This document shows, piece after piece, positions 8,910-17,996 of a DNA stretch of 64,000 nucleotides (the first letter of the stretch is position 1; each line of letters opens with the position of its first letter). The DNA comes from Chryseobacterium sp. StRB126 (GTDB lineage Bacteria > Bacteroidota > Bacteroidia > Flavobacteriales > Weeksellaceae). The notes under the pieces are model-generated. The model worked only from the letters and a program-made list of their open reading frames with translations, was not told where the DNA came from and ran no database searches. Location of the stretch: contig NZ_AP014624.1 of NCBI RefSeq assembly GCF_000829375.1, positions 3,968,001 to 4,032,000 on the forward strand. The letters are read 5' to 3'. The position numbers were made by a program, and so were the translations under genes.

Positions 8910-9785
8910 ATTATAAATAATTAATTATAAAACCACCTGACAATATTATGTCATAAGAAAAGTTTAACGAAAATAATAAAACAGCTATACCCTTCAGAAA
9001 AAACACATCCTACAAATATACTTCACATGCTTAACTATATAAAAACCAATTCATTAAAAAAAAACAATTATACCAACACCTACATAATGATTAAAGAATA
9101 AATTATCCATTTCAGTATGTAAAATTAATTAACCACAATTCGTAAAATAAGGTACTTTTCATATAAAAAAATGAAATAAATAATCTTTTCCAACATCTAT
9201 TTTAAGTAATAGATTACAACAAAAACAATAAATCTCCCTCTTCATCAATTATAAGATTTGCCAGATACAAAATAATGCAGATCATCTTTTCTATACCCTT
9301 TTTACAATGAATGGATAATTTATTTTCGAAATCATAATCCCAATTAAATCAATCTTGTACAGCACAAAACTTACTCAAAATATCATGAGCTTGCTTAATG
9401 TACCCAAACAATCGGCAGATATCTGCCTTTACTTAGCTGTTTTTCATAAGTAAAGTTAGTATATTTTTCAACCATCTGAAAATAAACAAATTACCTCTAA
9501 TAATGTATTGAATCTCTAATTGTGATTTTGTAAATAATCTCCGTTTATATTCGGAGAGAACCTGTCTTATGAATGCTTCAGTGTATTCTTGTGCAGAGGC
9601 TGATCTTTTTTTAAATTCATAAGGTTGACTGTTTTTATCGTTTTTTAGTTAACCTTTTTCCGGACAACACACTCCAAAAGCATAATAATCTTGTTATCCA
9701 AAACGTCATACGGGTGAGAATACATGAAATATTCATTCATCAATAAAAATACTGATTCCTAACCAAAAGCAATACTGAAAATACA
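8910..9785. other. Gene-free A/T-rich region with a palindrome and hairpins
   Basis: I see no convincing gene. Notable structure: a perfect 14-bp palindrome GGCAGATATCTGCC (9414-9427), directly followed by a stem CTTTACTTA / TAAGTAAAG (9427-9455), and farther on CTTATGAAT with ATTCATAAG about 40 bases apart (near 9566-9623). The region could hold the long 5' regions of the two divergent genes or a small RNA. Confidence 0.4.
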
Positions 9786-9793
9786 TATATTTG
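9786..9793 (+). promoter_or_regulatory. Promoter -7 box of the beta-lactamase operon
   Basis: TATATTTG matches the Bacteroidota TAnnTTTG box and lies 35 bases before the start codon. No clear TTG box at the right distance. Confidence 0.5.
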
Positions 9794-9828
9794 GCACTAA
9801 AAAATCAATCAAAATAACCCTGTTCAGC

Positions 9829-10719
9829 ATGAGGAAAGAAATTATTTTCACACTATTCATTCTTTTTTTAAGTTTACCGCTTTTCTCACAAACGAAAATA
9901 TATCCGGACTTAACAAAAACACTTCAATCTATTATTTCAAATAAGAAATCGGACATAGGAATTTCAATTATAGGACCTTATAAAAATAAAATCACTCAAA
10001 TTAACGGTAACAAGCTTTATCCCATGCTCAGCACAGTAAAGTTTCCTATCGCTTTAACGGTTTTGCATAAGATAGAAAAAGGAGAGCTTTCTTTAGAGCA
10101 AAAACTATTCATCAAAAAAGAGGAACTTTTAGAAGATACGTGGAGTCCCTTCAAAAAAGAATATCCTGAAGGTAATATTGAGATCAGTCTGGAGGAAGCA
10201 ATGAAATGGATGGTTTCTTACAGTGATAATAACCTGACGGATATTCTGCTGAGACTGATCGGCGGCCCTGAAGCTGTTCAAAAGTTCATCAACAATAAAG
10301 GTGTTATCATTCAAAATAATGAAGAGGACATGCATAAAGACTGGAAATCCCAGTTTGTGAATAAAATAACTCCCAATGAAGCTATCAAATTGCTTGAAGC
10401 ATTCTACACCCAGAAAATACTGAATAAAGAACATACAAAATGGCTCTATACAGCCATGCTGAATAATGCTACCGGAACCAAAAGACTTAAAGGCAAGCTC
10501 CCTAAAGAGGTGAAAGTTGCTCATCGTACCGGAACCTCATTCACCAATAAAGCAGGAATGACAGGAGCTGTTAACGATTATGGAATTATTGAACTTTCAG
10601 ATAAAAAAAGAATATACATTGCTGTTTTTGTACATGACACCTATGAAACATTTGAAAACTCAGAAGCCATCATCGCAGATATTGCCAAAGCAACTTATGA
10701 TTACTATAACAAGAAATAA
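9829..10719 (+). CDS. bla: Class A (subclass A2) beta-lactamase
   Basis: The protein has 296 residues with a signal peptide ending near LFSQ (residue 21). Active-site elements in order: S68-T-V-K71 (SxxK), S132-D-N134 (SDN), acidic NEEDMH (about 164-169) at the place of the general base in A2 enzymes such as VEB, and H232-R-T-G235 in the place of KTG. These periplasmic enzymes hydrolyse beta-lactams; close relatives in Chryseobacterium (CGA, CIA types) are extended-spectrum. The Lys-to-Arg change in KTG is conservative and also seen in some carbenicillinases. It is followed four bases later by a serine hydrolase gene. Confidence 0.9.
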   Translation: MRKEIIFTLFILFLSLPLFSQTKIYPDLTKTLQSIISNKKSDIGISIIGPYKNKITQINGNKLYPMLSTVKFPIALTVLHKIEKGELSLEQKLFIKKEELLEDTWSPFKKEYPEGNIEISLEEAMKWMVSYSDNNLTDILLRLIGGPEAVQKFINNKGVIIQNNEEDMHKDWKSQFVNKITPNEAIKLLEAFYTQKILNKEHTKWLYTAMLNNATGTKRLKGKLPKEVKVAHRTGTSFTNKAGMTGAVNDYGIIELSDKKRIYIAVFVHDTYETFENSEAIIADIAKATYDYYNKK

Positions 10720-10723
10720 ATTT

Positions 10724-11761
10724 ATGACCAAGACAAAACTATCTTTTACACTGGCAATTACCATATGGCTGTCTGTTGCCTTAAAAGCACAGAAAAACAA
10801 TTTTTATTTTAAAAAAATTGACAGTATCATAATGACTTCTACCCCTCTGAAATTCAATGGAGTTGTTTTGGTCTCACAAAATGGAAAAGTAAAATTCCTA
10901 AAAGCTAATGGATATAAGAATTTTGAAAAAAAAGTTACTCTAAAAACCGACGATCAGTTTGAAGTGATGTCGAACTCAAAGCAGATTACTGCTGTGTTGA
11001 TCTTACAGGCCGCTGAACAGGGGAAACTTGATCTTCAGACTCCGATAAAAAAATATCTTCCTTCACTTACTCAATCCTGGTCGGATACCGTAACCATACA
11101 CAATCTTTTGAACCATACCCATGGTATTGTAGATATAGAAAAACCTGTTGCTTTTAAAGCCGGATCACAGTTCAAATATGGGAATTTATCCTATATGCTT
11201 CTTGGAGAAATTCTTCAAAATACAACCGGTAAAACCTTCACAGAACTCGCCAACTCTCTTTTCAAAAAGCTAAAGATGGGAAAAACGTTTATTTATAACA
11301 GTAAAAATAATCAGGCTCTGGTTTCGGGTTATCGAAGTGAGCATAATCAATTCGAAAAAGTGGAAAGCTCATTTTTAAATGATGGTATAGCTTCAGCAGC
11401 CGGAGTTGTTTCTACTGTGGAGGATCTTGCAAAGTGGAACCAGGCATTGTTTAAAGGAAAACTTCTTTCTCCTAGGTATCAAAAGTTGATCCTGACACCG
11501 TCTACATCTTCCCAACATAATGTTTTTGGCAAGGAAAATATGGGATTCGGGTATAATATAAGATTCATCAAGGAAGCTGGGCTTGATTATTATGCAGTAA
11601 CAGGTCTTGGCGATGGCTTTACATGCCTTAATGCATATTTCCCGTCTACAGACACCAGCCTGGTCATTCTTGAAAACCAAATGCCTAAAAACAGTGAACA
11701 TTGGAGTTTTCAGGAAGCTGCCATCAAAAATATAGTATTGAAAAACATTACTTCCAAATAG
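10724..11761 (+). CDS. Serine hydrolase, beta-lactamase/DD-peptidase fold
   Basis: The protein has 345 residues from ATG 10724, four bases after bla; a longer frame beginning inside bla lacks a signal peptide. The signal peptide ends near ALKAQ (23). Family residues: S83-N-S-K86 and Y152-G-N154, with a C-terminal TGLGDGF region in place of HTG/KTG. Proteins of this family (beta-lactamase-related, Pfam PF00144 type) are periplasmic esterases or peptidases; few are true beta-lactamases. Co-transcription with bla suggests a cell-wall or drug-related role, but that is inference. Confidence 0.8.
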   Translation: MTKTKLSFTLAITIWLSVALKAQKNNFYFKKIDSIIMTSTPLKFNGVVLVSQNGKVKFLKANGYKNFEKKVTLKTDDQFEVMSNSKQITAVLILQAAEQGKLDLQTPIKKYLPSLTQSWSDTVTIHNLLNHTHGIVDIEKPVAFKAGSQFKYGNLSYMLLGEILQNTTGKTFTELANSLFKKLKMGKTFIYNSKNNQALVSGYRSEHNQFEKVESSFLNDGIASAAGVVSTVEDLAKWNQALFKGKLLSPRYQKLILTPSTSSQHNVFGKENMGFGYNIRFIKEAGLDYYAVTGLGDGFTCLNAYFPSTDTSLVILENQMPKNSEHWSFQEAAIKNIVLKNITSK

Positions 11762-12022
11762 TTCTTTTCCTATAAAACTTAAATGTATAAAGGTAGCCTG
11801 TATTTCTCAGAGCTGCTTTTTTTTGTTTTTCTCTCGCTGATCTTGGATATTAAGCCCATTTTTTACACAGACAGCTGCGAAATTAGTGATATCTGAGAAA
11901 TATTTTATTGGAGCACACAGGAGTCTCGAAGATTTTAGAATGAATTCAACCTATCAATATAGTTTCATTTACAAAAATATTTCCACTTCCTTTTTGTATC
12001 TTTTCAAAATATACTGGTACAA

Positions 12023-12235
12023 ATGGGAATATCTTTCATTATTTTCATAGTAATTGCCCTGATTGTTTTCTTTATTTTCAGATTAAAGATCTCAAAGCTT
12101 CAAAAAGTTTTATGGTCTGTATTGGCTATTATCATTGTCTTCTCCTTGATCATTTATTGGTTTATTCAAGGATTTGAAAGAGGAAGAGATAGACTTGCTC
12201 TACCAGATGGAGAACTCAACCAACCTATAAAGTAA
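12023..12235 (+). CDS. Small membrane protein, two transmembrane helices
   Basis: 70 residues with two hydrophobic helices (about 3-19 and 29-48) separated by a basic turn, followed by FERGRDRLALPDGELNQPIK. It ends eight bases before the convergent acyltransferase gene. No family recognised. Confidence 0.6.
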   Translation: MGISFIIFIVIALIVFFIFRLKISKLQKVLWSVLAIIIVFSLIIYWFIQGFERGRDRLALPDGELNQPIK

Positions 12236-12242
12236 AAGGTAT

Positions 12243-13361
12243 TTATTTCCTGAGCTTTAAAATTTTGTCTTTAATCCCTGCAAAAGGCTTTTCAATTAAA
12301 ACCCTATATAACAAAGCTATTATAAGACATCCTATTAAACAAAATACCAAACATATGGTATCGGAAGTTTCGAGATCAAATCGTTCAAAAAGAGTCTGAA
12401 CAATATGAATAATCCCTTTGTGGGAAAGATAAACAGCATAAGACAAAGCTGCCAGCTCAGCCGTAATATAGGATTTTCTCTTTGAAAGGAACGATGATGC
12501 TGAAACAGCAGACAAAACAATAAAACCATAACTTATTGCCACCAGAGTAAACCCAAATACAGATGCTACCTCCGAAGCCTGTTCATTACAAACCCAAAAT
12601 GAAATACTCAGCAAGAGTGTCCCCACAAAAAAAATCCTGTTTCCGTTGTGATGAACCATACTTTTAAAACCTGAAGAATATTGCATGCAATAACTGATAA
12701 GAACTCCTATTCCCAAACCATCTAATCTTGTATAGGTTGGATAATATATTTTCATATACCATGAACGCCATAATTCCAGAGAATTATGATCTATTCCTGC
12801 CACAGATATATTCCAGATTACAAGTCTTATGATTAGAGAAGACATTATGAAAAAGATAATGAGAACAGCAAAGTATTTAAATAGTTTTGAAGACATCACA
12901 ACCAAAAGAAACAAAGGAAGAACAAGGTAAAACTGCTCTTCAATACACAAAGACCACGCATGAGAAAATGTTCCCTGATTGATCACATCCAATCCGTAAT
13001 TCTGAGTGAATGTAACAAATTTCCACAAAGGAGGTAACGCTTCCCGCTCCCGGAAAAATGGAATAGTAAAGTACAGAAAGAGAGTAAAAAGATAAGTAGG
13101 AATAATTCTGAAAAAACGCTTGATATAAAAGGTCTTTAAACTTATTGATCCTTTTCGGCTTATTTCTTGAAATAATTGTCCTGAGATCAGGAAACCGCTC
13201 AATACAAAGAAGAGATCAACTCCAGTCCAGCCAAACTTACCTACCGTATCAATCCATTCAGGATGTTTAAATGCCCTGTAATGAAAAAGTAAAACCAGTA
13301 CAATTGCCAATGTTCTCAGATGATCTAATCCGTAAAGCCTTTCCGAGCGTTCTGTTATCAT
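12243..13361 (-). CDS. Acyltransferase 3 family membrane protein (OafA-like)
   Basis: 372 residues with about ten transmembrane helices. The N-terminus has the family motif GLDHLRTLAIVLVLLFHY with the putative catalytic His, and WTGVDLFFVLSGFLISG near residues 45-62 is the second signature. FSHAWSLCIEEQFYLVLP follows near 130. Such enzymes O-acylate sugars of surface polysaccharides or cell wall in the inner membrane. It is a single gene and no glycan cluster is adjacent, so the acceptor is unknown. Confidence 0.88.
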   Translation of the reverse strand: MITERSERLYGLDHLRTLAIVLVLLFHYRAFKHPEWIDTVGKFGWTGVDLFFVLSGFLISGQLFQEISRKGSISLKTFYIKRFFRIIPTYLFTLFLYFTIPFFREREALPPLWKFVTFTQNYGLDVINQGTFSHAWSLCIEEQFYLVLPLFLLVVMSSKLFKYFAVLIIFFIMSSLIIRLVIWNISVAGIDHNSLELWRSWYMKIYYPTYTRLDGLGIGVLISYCMQYSSGFKSMVHHNGNRIFFVGTLLLSISFWVCNEQASEVASVFGFTLVAISYGFIVLSAVSASSFLSKRKSYITAELAALSYAVYLSHKGIIHIVQTLFERFDLETSDTICLVFCLIGCLIIALLYRVLIEKPFAGIKDKILKLRK

Positions 13362-13533
13362 ATTTTTTTACTGCAAATTTTGATAAAAACAGGAGTCTTT
13401 TTCAACAGAAAGTTCAGAAAACAGGAATTCTGATGCCAATGCTAAAATATGCAGTCCAAACTTTAAATGCCCTTATTTATCCTTATTGTATAAGATTTCG
13501 CATTACATTGATCAGCCTTATTTTAAGATTTTA

Positions 13534-13541
13534 TATTTTTG
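13534..13541 (+). promoter_or_regulatory. Promoter -7 box of the LytS-type kinase
   Basis: TATTTTTG lies seven bases before ATG 13548. Transcription would begin at or next to the start codon, so the mRNA may be leaderless. Confidence 0.45.
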
Positions 13542-13547
13542 AAGATC

Positions 13548-14609
13548 ATGAAAATTGGAGCCCCCACCTATAGTCGACAAAACATATACTTCCAGCTGTT
13601 TTTCTGGATCGCCTTGTTTTTGTTTGGAATTGCAAGAACTTATGACGATTACAATGACGGGATCTTTAAACAATTGGTGATGTATAACTTTTGCCATTGG
13701 ATTTTTCAGATTCTGGCTGCCAATTTTATCTATTATGTCCTAATCTTGCATTTTTTTGACCGGAAAAGATATGTTGAATTCACCTTATATCTTATTCTAA
13801 GCTTATACTTTATTTCGGTAGCTAATAGAATTTTTATTGTTGACATTGCTGAACCTTTTTTCACTAATGAACCCAAAGACAGCCTTCTCAGCATCTTTAC
13901 CGATATCAGGTATCTTTTGTTCCACTATATATTTACTGTCATCAGTGGAGCTTTTATCTTTATTTCAATCATGTTTTTTATGCGGTATAAAGATGAAAAA
14001 GAAAACACTATTCAACTGGAAAAGGAGAAGGCTGAACTGGAATTGAAATCCTTAAAATCCCAACTTAATCCTCATTTTCTGTTTAACACCTTGAATAATA
14101 TCTATTCTCTTTCCATCAGTAATTCAGATAAAACATCCCAATCCATCAGCCAGCTCTCAGATATTCTGGACTACATCCTATACAAAGGACAGAAAAAATG
14201 GGTATCTGTTACCGATGAATTGAGTATTATTGATGATTATATTGCCCTGGAGAGCCTGCGTTATGCTAATGAAAGATTAAAAATAACCAAGAAAACAACA
14301 TTAAATTCTGCCAATTTCATTCCCCCACTACTGTATCTTACTTTAGTAGAAAATGCCTTTAAGCATGGAGCTGGAAAAAGCTCTGAACAAACGGAAATAA
14401 AAATAGAACTGGAAACCAATGCTCAACATTCTGTCTTCAGAATTCAAAATACTTATAACGATATTTCAGATCATAATGAAAAAGGAATCGGGCTTCAGAA
14501 TATTAAACGGCAGCTTGAGCATTATTATCAGAACCATTTTACCTTCCATATCTCCAGAGAAAACAATATTTTTAACGTTGATATAATCACTCCTTCACAA
14601 TATGATTAA
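13548..14609 (+). CDS. LytS/YpdA-type sensor histidine kinase
   Basis: 353 residues from ATG 13548 (a TTG nine bases earlier is less likely). Four hydrophobic segments fill residues 10-140. A coiled linker (KENTIQLEKEKAELELKSLK) leads to the His_kinase motif LKSQLNPHFLFNTLNNIYSL with the phospho-acceptor His, and a HATPase segment with LVENAFKHG and KGIGLQNIKRQL follows. The stop overlaps the start of the LytTR response regulator by eight bases, the usual pairing for this class. The signal sensed is unknown. Confidence 0.9.
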   Translation: MKIGAPTYSRQNIYFQLFFWIALFLFGIARTYDDYNDGIFKQLVMYNFCHWIFQILAANFIYYVLILHFFDRKRYVEFTLYLILSLYFISVANRIFIVDIAEPFFTNEPKDSLLSIFTDIRYLLFHYIFTVISGAFIFISIMFFMRYKDEKENTIQLEKEKAELELKSLKSQLNPHFLFNTLNNIYSLSISNSDKTSQSISQLSDILDYILYKGQKKWVSVTDELSIIDDYIALESLRYANERLKITKKTTLNSANFIPPLLYLTLVENAFKHGAGKSSEQTEIKIELETNAQHSVFRIQNTYNDISDHNEKGIGLQNIKRQLEHYYQNHFTFHISRENNIFNVDIITPSQYD

Positions 14610-15297
14610 CTGTATCATTGTAGATGACGAGCCTTTAGCTGCAACCTTACTGGAAAATCATATTTCCAAAATCGATCATTTAAAGCTGGCAGGTAAAGCA
14701 GAAAATGCTTTTGAAGCTTATAAACTCCTTCAACATCAGACTGTAGAGCTGATGTTCCTCGATATTCAGATGCCTCATCTCAACGGAATCGATTTTTTAA
14801 AATCCCTTTCTCAGAAACCCAAAACCATTTTTACAACCGCCTACCGGGAATTTGCCATTGAAGGTTTTGAACTGGAAGCTGTAGATTATCTTTTGAAACC
14901 CATCACTTTTGAACGTTTTTTCAAATCTGTAGAAAGGATATTGAGAAATATTGATGATTCAAAAGATGATTTTATCATTCTTAAAACAGAGGGAATGCAT
15001 CGGAAGCTATCTCTAACAGACATCATCTATATTGAAAGTCAGGGAAATGATATCAAAATAACTTTATCTACCAACGAAAACTTTATTTCAAAAAGTAAAA
15101 TTACAGATCTGGAATTGCTTTTAGCCTCAAAAGGTTTTATAAGAATTCATAGGTCGTTTATCATCAATACTGTATTCGTTACAGCTTTCAACAATAATGA
15201 AATTCACCTCAGAGCCCATAAGATTCCTGTGGGGAGAAGCTACAAACAGGAATTTGATCATTTTATATCCACGTTCTCAAAAAACAGGCTTTTATAA
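14602..15297 (+). CDS. LytTR-family response regulator
   Basis: 231 residues. Receiver domain with D8-D9, phospho-acceptor D54 (MFLDIQMP) and the conserved Lys in VDYLLKPI. The C-terminal LytTR DNA-binding domain (about 130-228) contains EGMHRKLSLTDIIYIESQGN and IRIHRSFIINT. It is translated with an eight-base overlap after its kinase. It binds DNA as a beta-strand-type regulator; targets are not visible here. Confidence 0.92.
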   Translation: MINCIIVDDEPLAATLLENHISKIDHLKLAGKAENAFEAYKLLQHQTVELMFLDIQMPHLNGIDFLKSLSQKPKTIFTTAYREFAIEGFELEAVDYLLKPITFERFFKSVERILRNIDDSKDDFIILKTEGMHRKLSLTDIIYIESQGNDIKITLSTNENFISKSKITDLELLLASKGFIRIHRSFIINTVFVTAFNNNEIHLRAHKIPVGRSYKQEFDHFISTFSKNRLL

Positions 15298-15680
15298 CTG
15301 TTTATAAACACCTTATGAACAAATTCGTTATGTATTCTTATCACTTTTCCCCTTCCAGCTTATCGTTTTAACATTTATTTTAAATATTTTTTAAAGACAT
15401 TTCTTCAGATTAATTATTTTTATCCTGTTTTTCAATATATTACACAATTCTATTTCCCTAAATACATGATAAACATAAGTGGAAATATTTTTCACAACAA
15501 AGGAGTAATAAATTGTTTTACAATCTCTTACACACAGCGAAAACAACCTTTCCCTATCTGTCCATTTCTCATAGATATTAAAAAAAAGTATTACTTTTGC
15601 CAGAACGAATAAAATTGCTTTTTAGCCGTTTTATTTGTAAGTTTATGTGCACCAATTTATAAAACATTAAAATTCATTCC
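15298..15680 (+). promoter_or_regulatory. Intergenic region with promoter box
   Basis: A/T-rich, no gene seen. TACTTTTG (15593-15600) fits the TAnnTTTG box about 80 bases before the next start, so that gene has a leader of about 75 bases. Confidence 0.4.
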
Positions 15681-16238
15681 ATGAGAAAAATAATTCTACT
15701 TATTACATGTATGTTCAGTATTTCAGTTTTCTCTCAGATTAAAGTATTGAAAAATGAAAGTTTGGTGGAAATCGGCAAAGACAATTCTGTTGGTTTATAT
15801 AAAAAAGAAGACAAGTATACTGTCAATTATCAGGATCTGAATACCAGCAACCTGAATACAATCCGAGCTTTTTCATTCCAAAATCTGAACGGAGACGTTT
15901 CAGGACTCTATAAACTTATTATGGACGGCTTTATCTCTGCTCCTGAAGAGAATATTGTATTGGAACTTCCTAATGATATCATCGAACTTCATTATGAAAA
16001 AAACTATGGCCAACCGACCATGCAGTTTATTCAATACATCAACAAGAACAGAAAATATGTGGGAAAATCACAGTTTTTAACTCAAAAGCAGGTTGATAAA
16101 GTATTCGGAAGAACAAACGGCAAGTATGCTATGTATGATAAGGCATCCGGCATCAATCAGGATGGAAAGAAAGGAGGCCCAAGTACGGCTTCCACCACTA
16201 ATCCGGCTTCCGGAGCTAAGAAAAAAGCAAAAAAATAA
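15681..16238 (+). CDS. Secreted protein of unknown function
   Basis: 185 residues. A signal peptide ends at VFSQ (19). The body (about 20-150) has no recognised domain; it contains NLNGDVSGLYKLIMDGF and a hydrophilic tail DGKKGGPSTAS...KKKAKK rich in Gly, Ser and Lys. It has its own promoter and terminator and is a single gene. Export to the periplasm or surface is likely; function unknown. Confidence 0.75.
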   Translation: MRKIILLITCMFSISVFSQIKVLKNESLVEIGKDNSVGLYKKEDKYTVNYQDLNTSNLNTIRAFSFQNLNGDVSGLYKLIMDGFISAPEENIVLELPNDIIELHYEKNYGQPTMQFIQYINKNRKYVGKSQFLTQKQVDKVFGRTNGKYAMYDKASGINQDGKKGGPSTASTTNPASGAKKKAKK

Positions 16239-16260
16239 TTATAATTTATAAATATTGCGA

Positions 16261-16288
16261 AACTCATTCCATCGAATGAGTTTTTTTA
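16261..16288 (+). terminator. Terminator
   Basis: AACTCATTC pairs perfectly with GAATGAGTT around CATC and runs into T7. It ends the gene at 15681-16238. Confidence 0.85.
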
Positions 16289-16291
16289 TTT

Positions 16292-16299
16292 TATTTTTG
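16292..16299 (+). promoter_or_regulatory. Promoter -7 box of the ABC ATPase gene
   Basis: TATTTTTG, 20 bases before the ATG and directly after the preceding terminator. Confidence 0.5.
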
Positions 16300-16318
16300 C
16301 AGAAAGACATTAAAAATT

Positions 16319-17023
16319 ATGCCGCTTCAGATAAATAATTTAACTAAAAAATTTGGTGAACAGACTGCCTTAAATAATATCAATATTTCTATTGATAAAA
16401 ATGAGATCATCGGTCTTTTAGGTCCCAATGGTGCTGGAAAATCCACCCTGATGAAATCGATTGTAGGAGCACTGAAAATTGATGAAGGAGAAATTATTTT
16501 TAATGGTCTGAATATTTCACAACACGAAATTGAAAGCAAGAAAAAAATAGGTTTTCTACCGGAAAATAATCCGCTATATCTGGAGATGTATGTGAAGGAA
16601 TATCTTCAATTTGTAGCCAACATCCACAAAATTTCAGAATCTAGAGTTGATGAAGTGATTGAACTGGTAGGAATTACTCCGGAAAAATCAAAAAGAATCA
16701 GCCAGCTTTCCAAAGGATATAAACAGCGTGTAGGATTGGCTCAGGCTATTATCCATCAGCCTGATTTATTAATTCTGGATGAACCTACGAATGGACTGGA
16801 TCCTAACCAAATTCTGGAGATCAGAAACGTGGTAAAAGAAATTGGGCAACAGAAAACAGTTTTACTTTCTACACACATCATGCAGGAAGTGGAAGCACTT
16901 TGTTCAAGGGTTATTCTTATTCATCAAGGAAATATTCTTCAGGATTGCCCTATTGATGAATTTAAAGGGAAATTTGACAGTCTGGAAGAGGCTTTCGCGA
17001 GCTATACTGCTATCACAAAATAA
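16319..17023 (+). CDS. ABC transporter ATP-binding protein, GldA-like
   Basis: 234 residues with Walker A GPNGAGKST (35-43), Q-loop region KIGFLPENNPLY, signature LSKGYKQR (about 135-142), Walker B LLILDEP and the switch His in LLSTHIMQEVEAL. The PENNPLYLEMYVKEYL and DPNQILEIRNV stretches resemble GldA, the ATPase of the flavobacterial gliding/secretion-associated ABC exporter, but GldA is usually about 300 residues and this one stops 60 short. No permease gene is adjacent. It may serve a permease encoded elsewhere. Confidence 0.85.
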   Translation: MPLQINNLTKKFGEQTALNNINISIDKNEIIGLLGPNGAGKSTLMKSIVGALKIDEGEIIFNGLNISQHEIESKKKIGFLPENNPLYLEMYVKEYLQFVANIHKISESRVDEVIELVGITPEKSKRISQLSKGYKQRVGLAQAIIHQPDLLILDEPTNGLDPNQILEIRNVVKEIGQQKTVLLSTHIMQEVEALCSRVILIHQGNILQDCPIDEFKGKFDSLEEAFASYTAITK

Positions 17024-17078
17024 GAACACTTTCTTAATCAAGAAGATAAAGTACAAGAAAAGTAAGTTTTACTTGATA

Positions 17079-17147
17079 TAGATCCCGACAGAATGACAAA
17101 GTATATGGATAAACTAAACTTTATATTTGTCATCCTGTAGGAATCTT
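17079..17147. repeat. Short inverted-repeat element (GAATGACAAA family)
   Basis: AGATCCCGACAGAATGACAAA on the left and TTTGTCATCCTGTAGGAATCT on the right are imperfect inverted copies about 25 bases apart. The same type occurs at 53093-53160, and shorter relatives at 17753-17870. Confidence 0.5.
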
Positions 17148-17226
17148 AATATGATATCATATATACCATAAAAACGTTAGCAGGATCAATAGCCTATTTT
17201 TTCTCTTATCCATAAAACAATGGCTC

Positions 17227-17234
17227 TATATTTG
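17227..17234 (+). promoter_or_regulatory. Promoter -7 box that fixes the next start codon
   Basis: TATATTTG lies after an upstream in-frame start (17220), so transcripts cannot contain it; the ATG at 17271 is therefore the real start. Confidence 0.5.
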
Positions 17235-17270
17235 ATGGAGTTTGAACTGTTAACCAATAACCATTACAAT

Positions 17271-17708
17271 ATGATTAAGTACTTCCTATTAGGAGCTTTC
17301 TCTTTAGCTCAATTCTCATTTGTTTCTGCTAAAGAAACTCCTGAATTTTCAAAAAGCACTACTATTACTTATAATGCTTCTCAACAGGTTCCTAAAACCG
17401 TGATTATTAAAACGAAAAAATTTAAGATCAGAATTGATAAGCAGCCTAATGGTAAATACCTGTACCAATCCTGGAATGCCAATGCGAAAATCACGGCTAA
17501 ACCCAGCATGATTATCAGCGATGGAGAATTAATTCCTGATGGCAGCGGAGGTAATTATTACTTTAATTTCAATAATGATGGTCACAGCTATCAGGTCTGG
17601 AGAAACTATCTTACCAACTCTGCAAAAAAAGCACCTTATACTCTTGTTGTGTATGACTCCAATGAACAGGAGGTCGTACGTCAGGACGCACAGGTAGTTA
17701 AAAATTAA
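17271..17708 (+). CDS. Secreted protein of unknown function
   Basis: 145 residues from ATG 17271, chosen because of the promoter box and the signal peptide (MIKYFLLGAFSLAQFSFVSA). The mature part is a small beta-rich protein with YLYQSWNANAKITAKPSMIISDGELIPDGSGGNYYFNFNNDGHSYQVWRN split over residues 62-110. Its tandem aromatic and Asn pattern suggests a lectin- or lipocalin-like beta fold, but no family is recognised. Function unknown. Confidence 0.75.
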   Translation: MIKYFLLGAFSLAQFSFVSAKETPEFSKSTTITYNASQQVPKTVIIKTKKFKIRIDKQPNGKYLYQSWNANAKITAKPSMIISDGELIPDGSGGNYYFNFNNDGHSYQVWRNYLTNSAKKAPYTLVVYDSNEQEVVRQDAQVVKN

Positions 17709-17752
17709 GGTAATTATATACAATTTTACACTGACCCTAATATTTTACTATT

Positions 17753-17985
17753 TTAACCCTGTCATTCTGAATACAGGCTGAAGGCCTGCGAACGTAGTTC
17801 AGAGGTGAAATGAAGAATTTAAGCCAAATATGAGATTCTTCCTTCGTCAGAATGACAATGGTGTAAAATTGTATATAGACTCCAAAATTAATATAAGGTA
17901 AGTTCCGGCAGGAAGCTGGAAGAGAGAAGTTGAATTTTAGTTGTTTTAAGCTACCAACCACCCTCTTCCAAACTCCTGCTTTTTT
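17753..17985. repeat. Composite intergenic repeat
   Basis: Two parts. 17753-17870 has TGTCATTCTGA at the left and an inverted CGTCAGAATGACA near the right. 17908-17979 has GCAGGAAGCTGGAAGAG inverted as CTCTTCCAAACTCCTGC, followed by T6, so it may also act as a terminator. The GCTGGAAGAG block is shared with the element at 6920-7162. No gene is seen in this stretch. Confidence 0.5.
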
Positions 17986-17996
17986 ATTACGGAATG

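Noticed and set aside
12335..12529. Minus-strand frame inside the acyltransferase gene
   Set aside because: Shadow of the real gene, no independent signals.
17737..17961. Minus-strand 74-residue frame
   Set aside because: It is made of the repeat element there.
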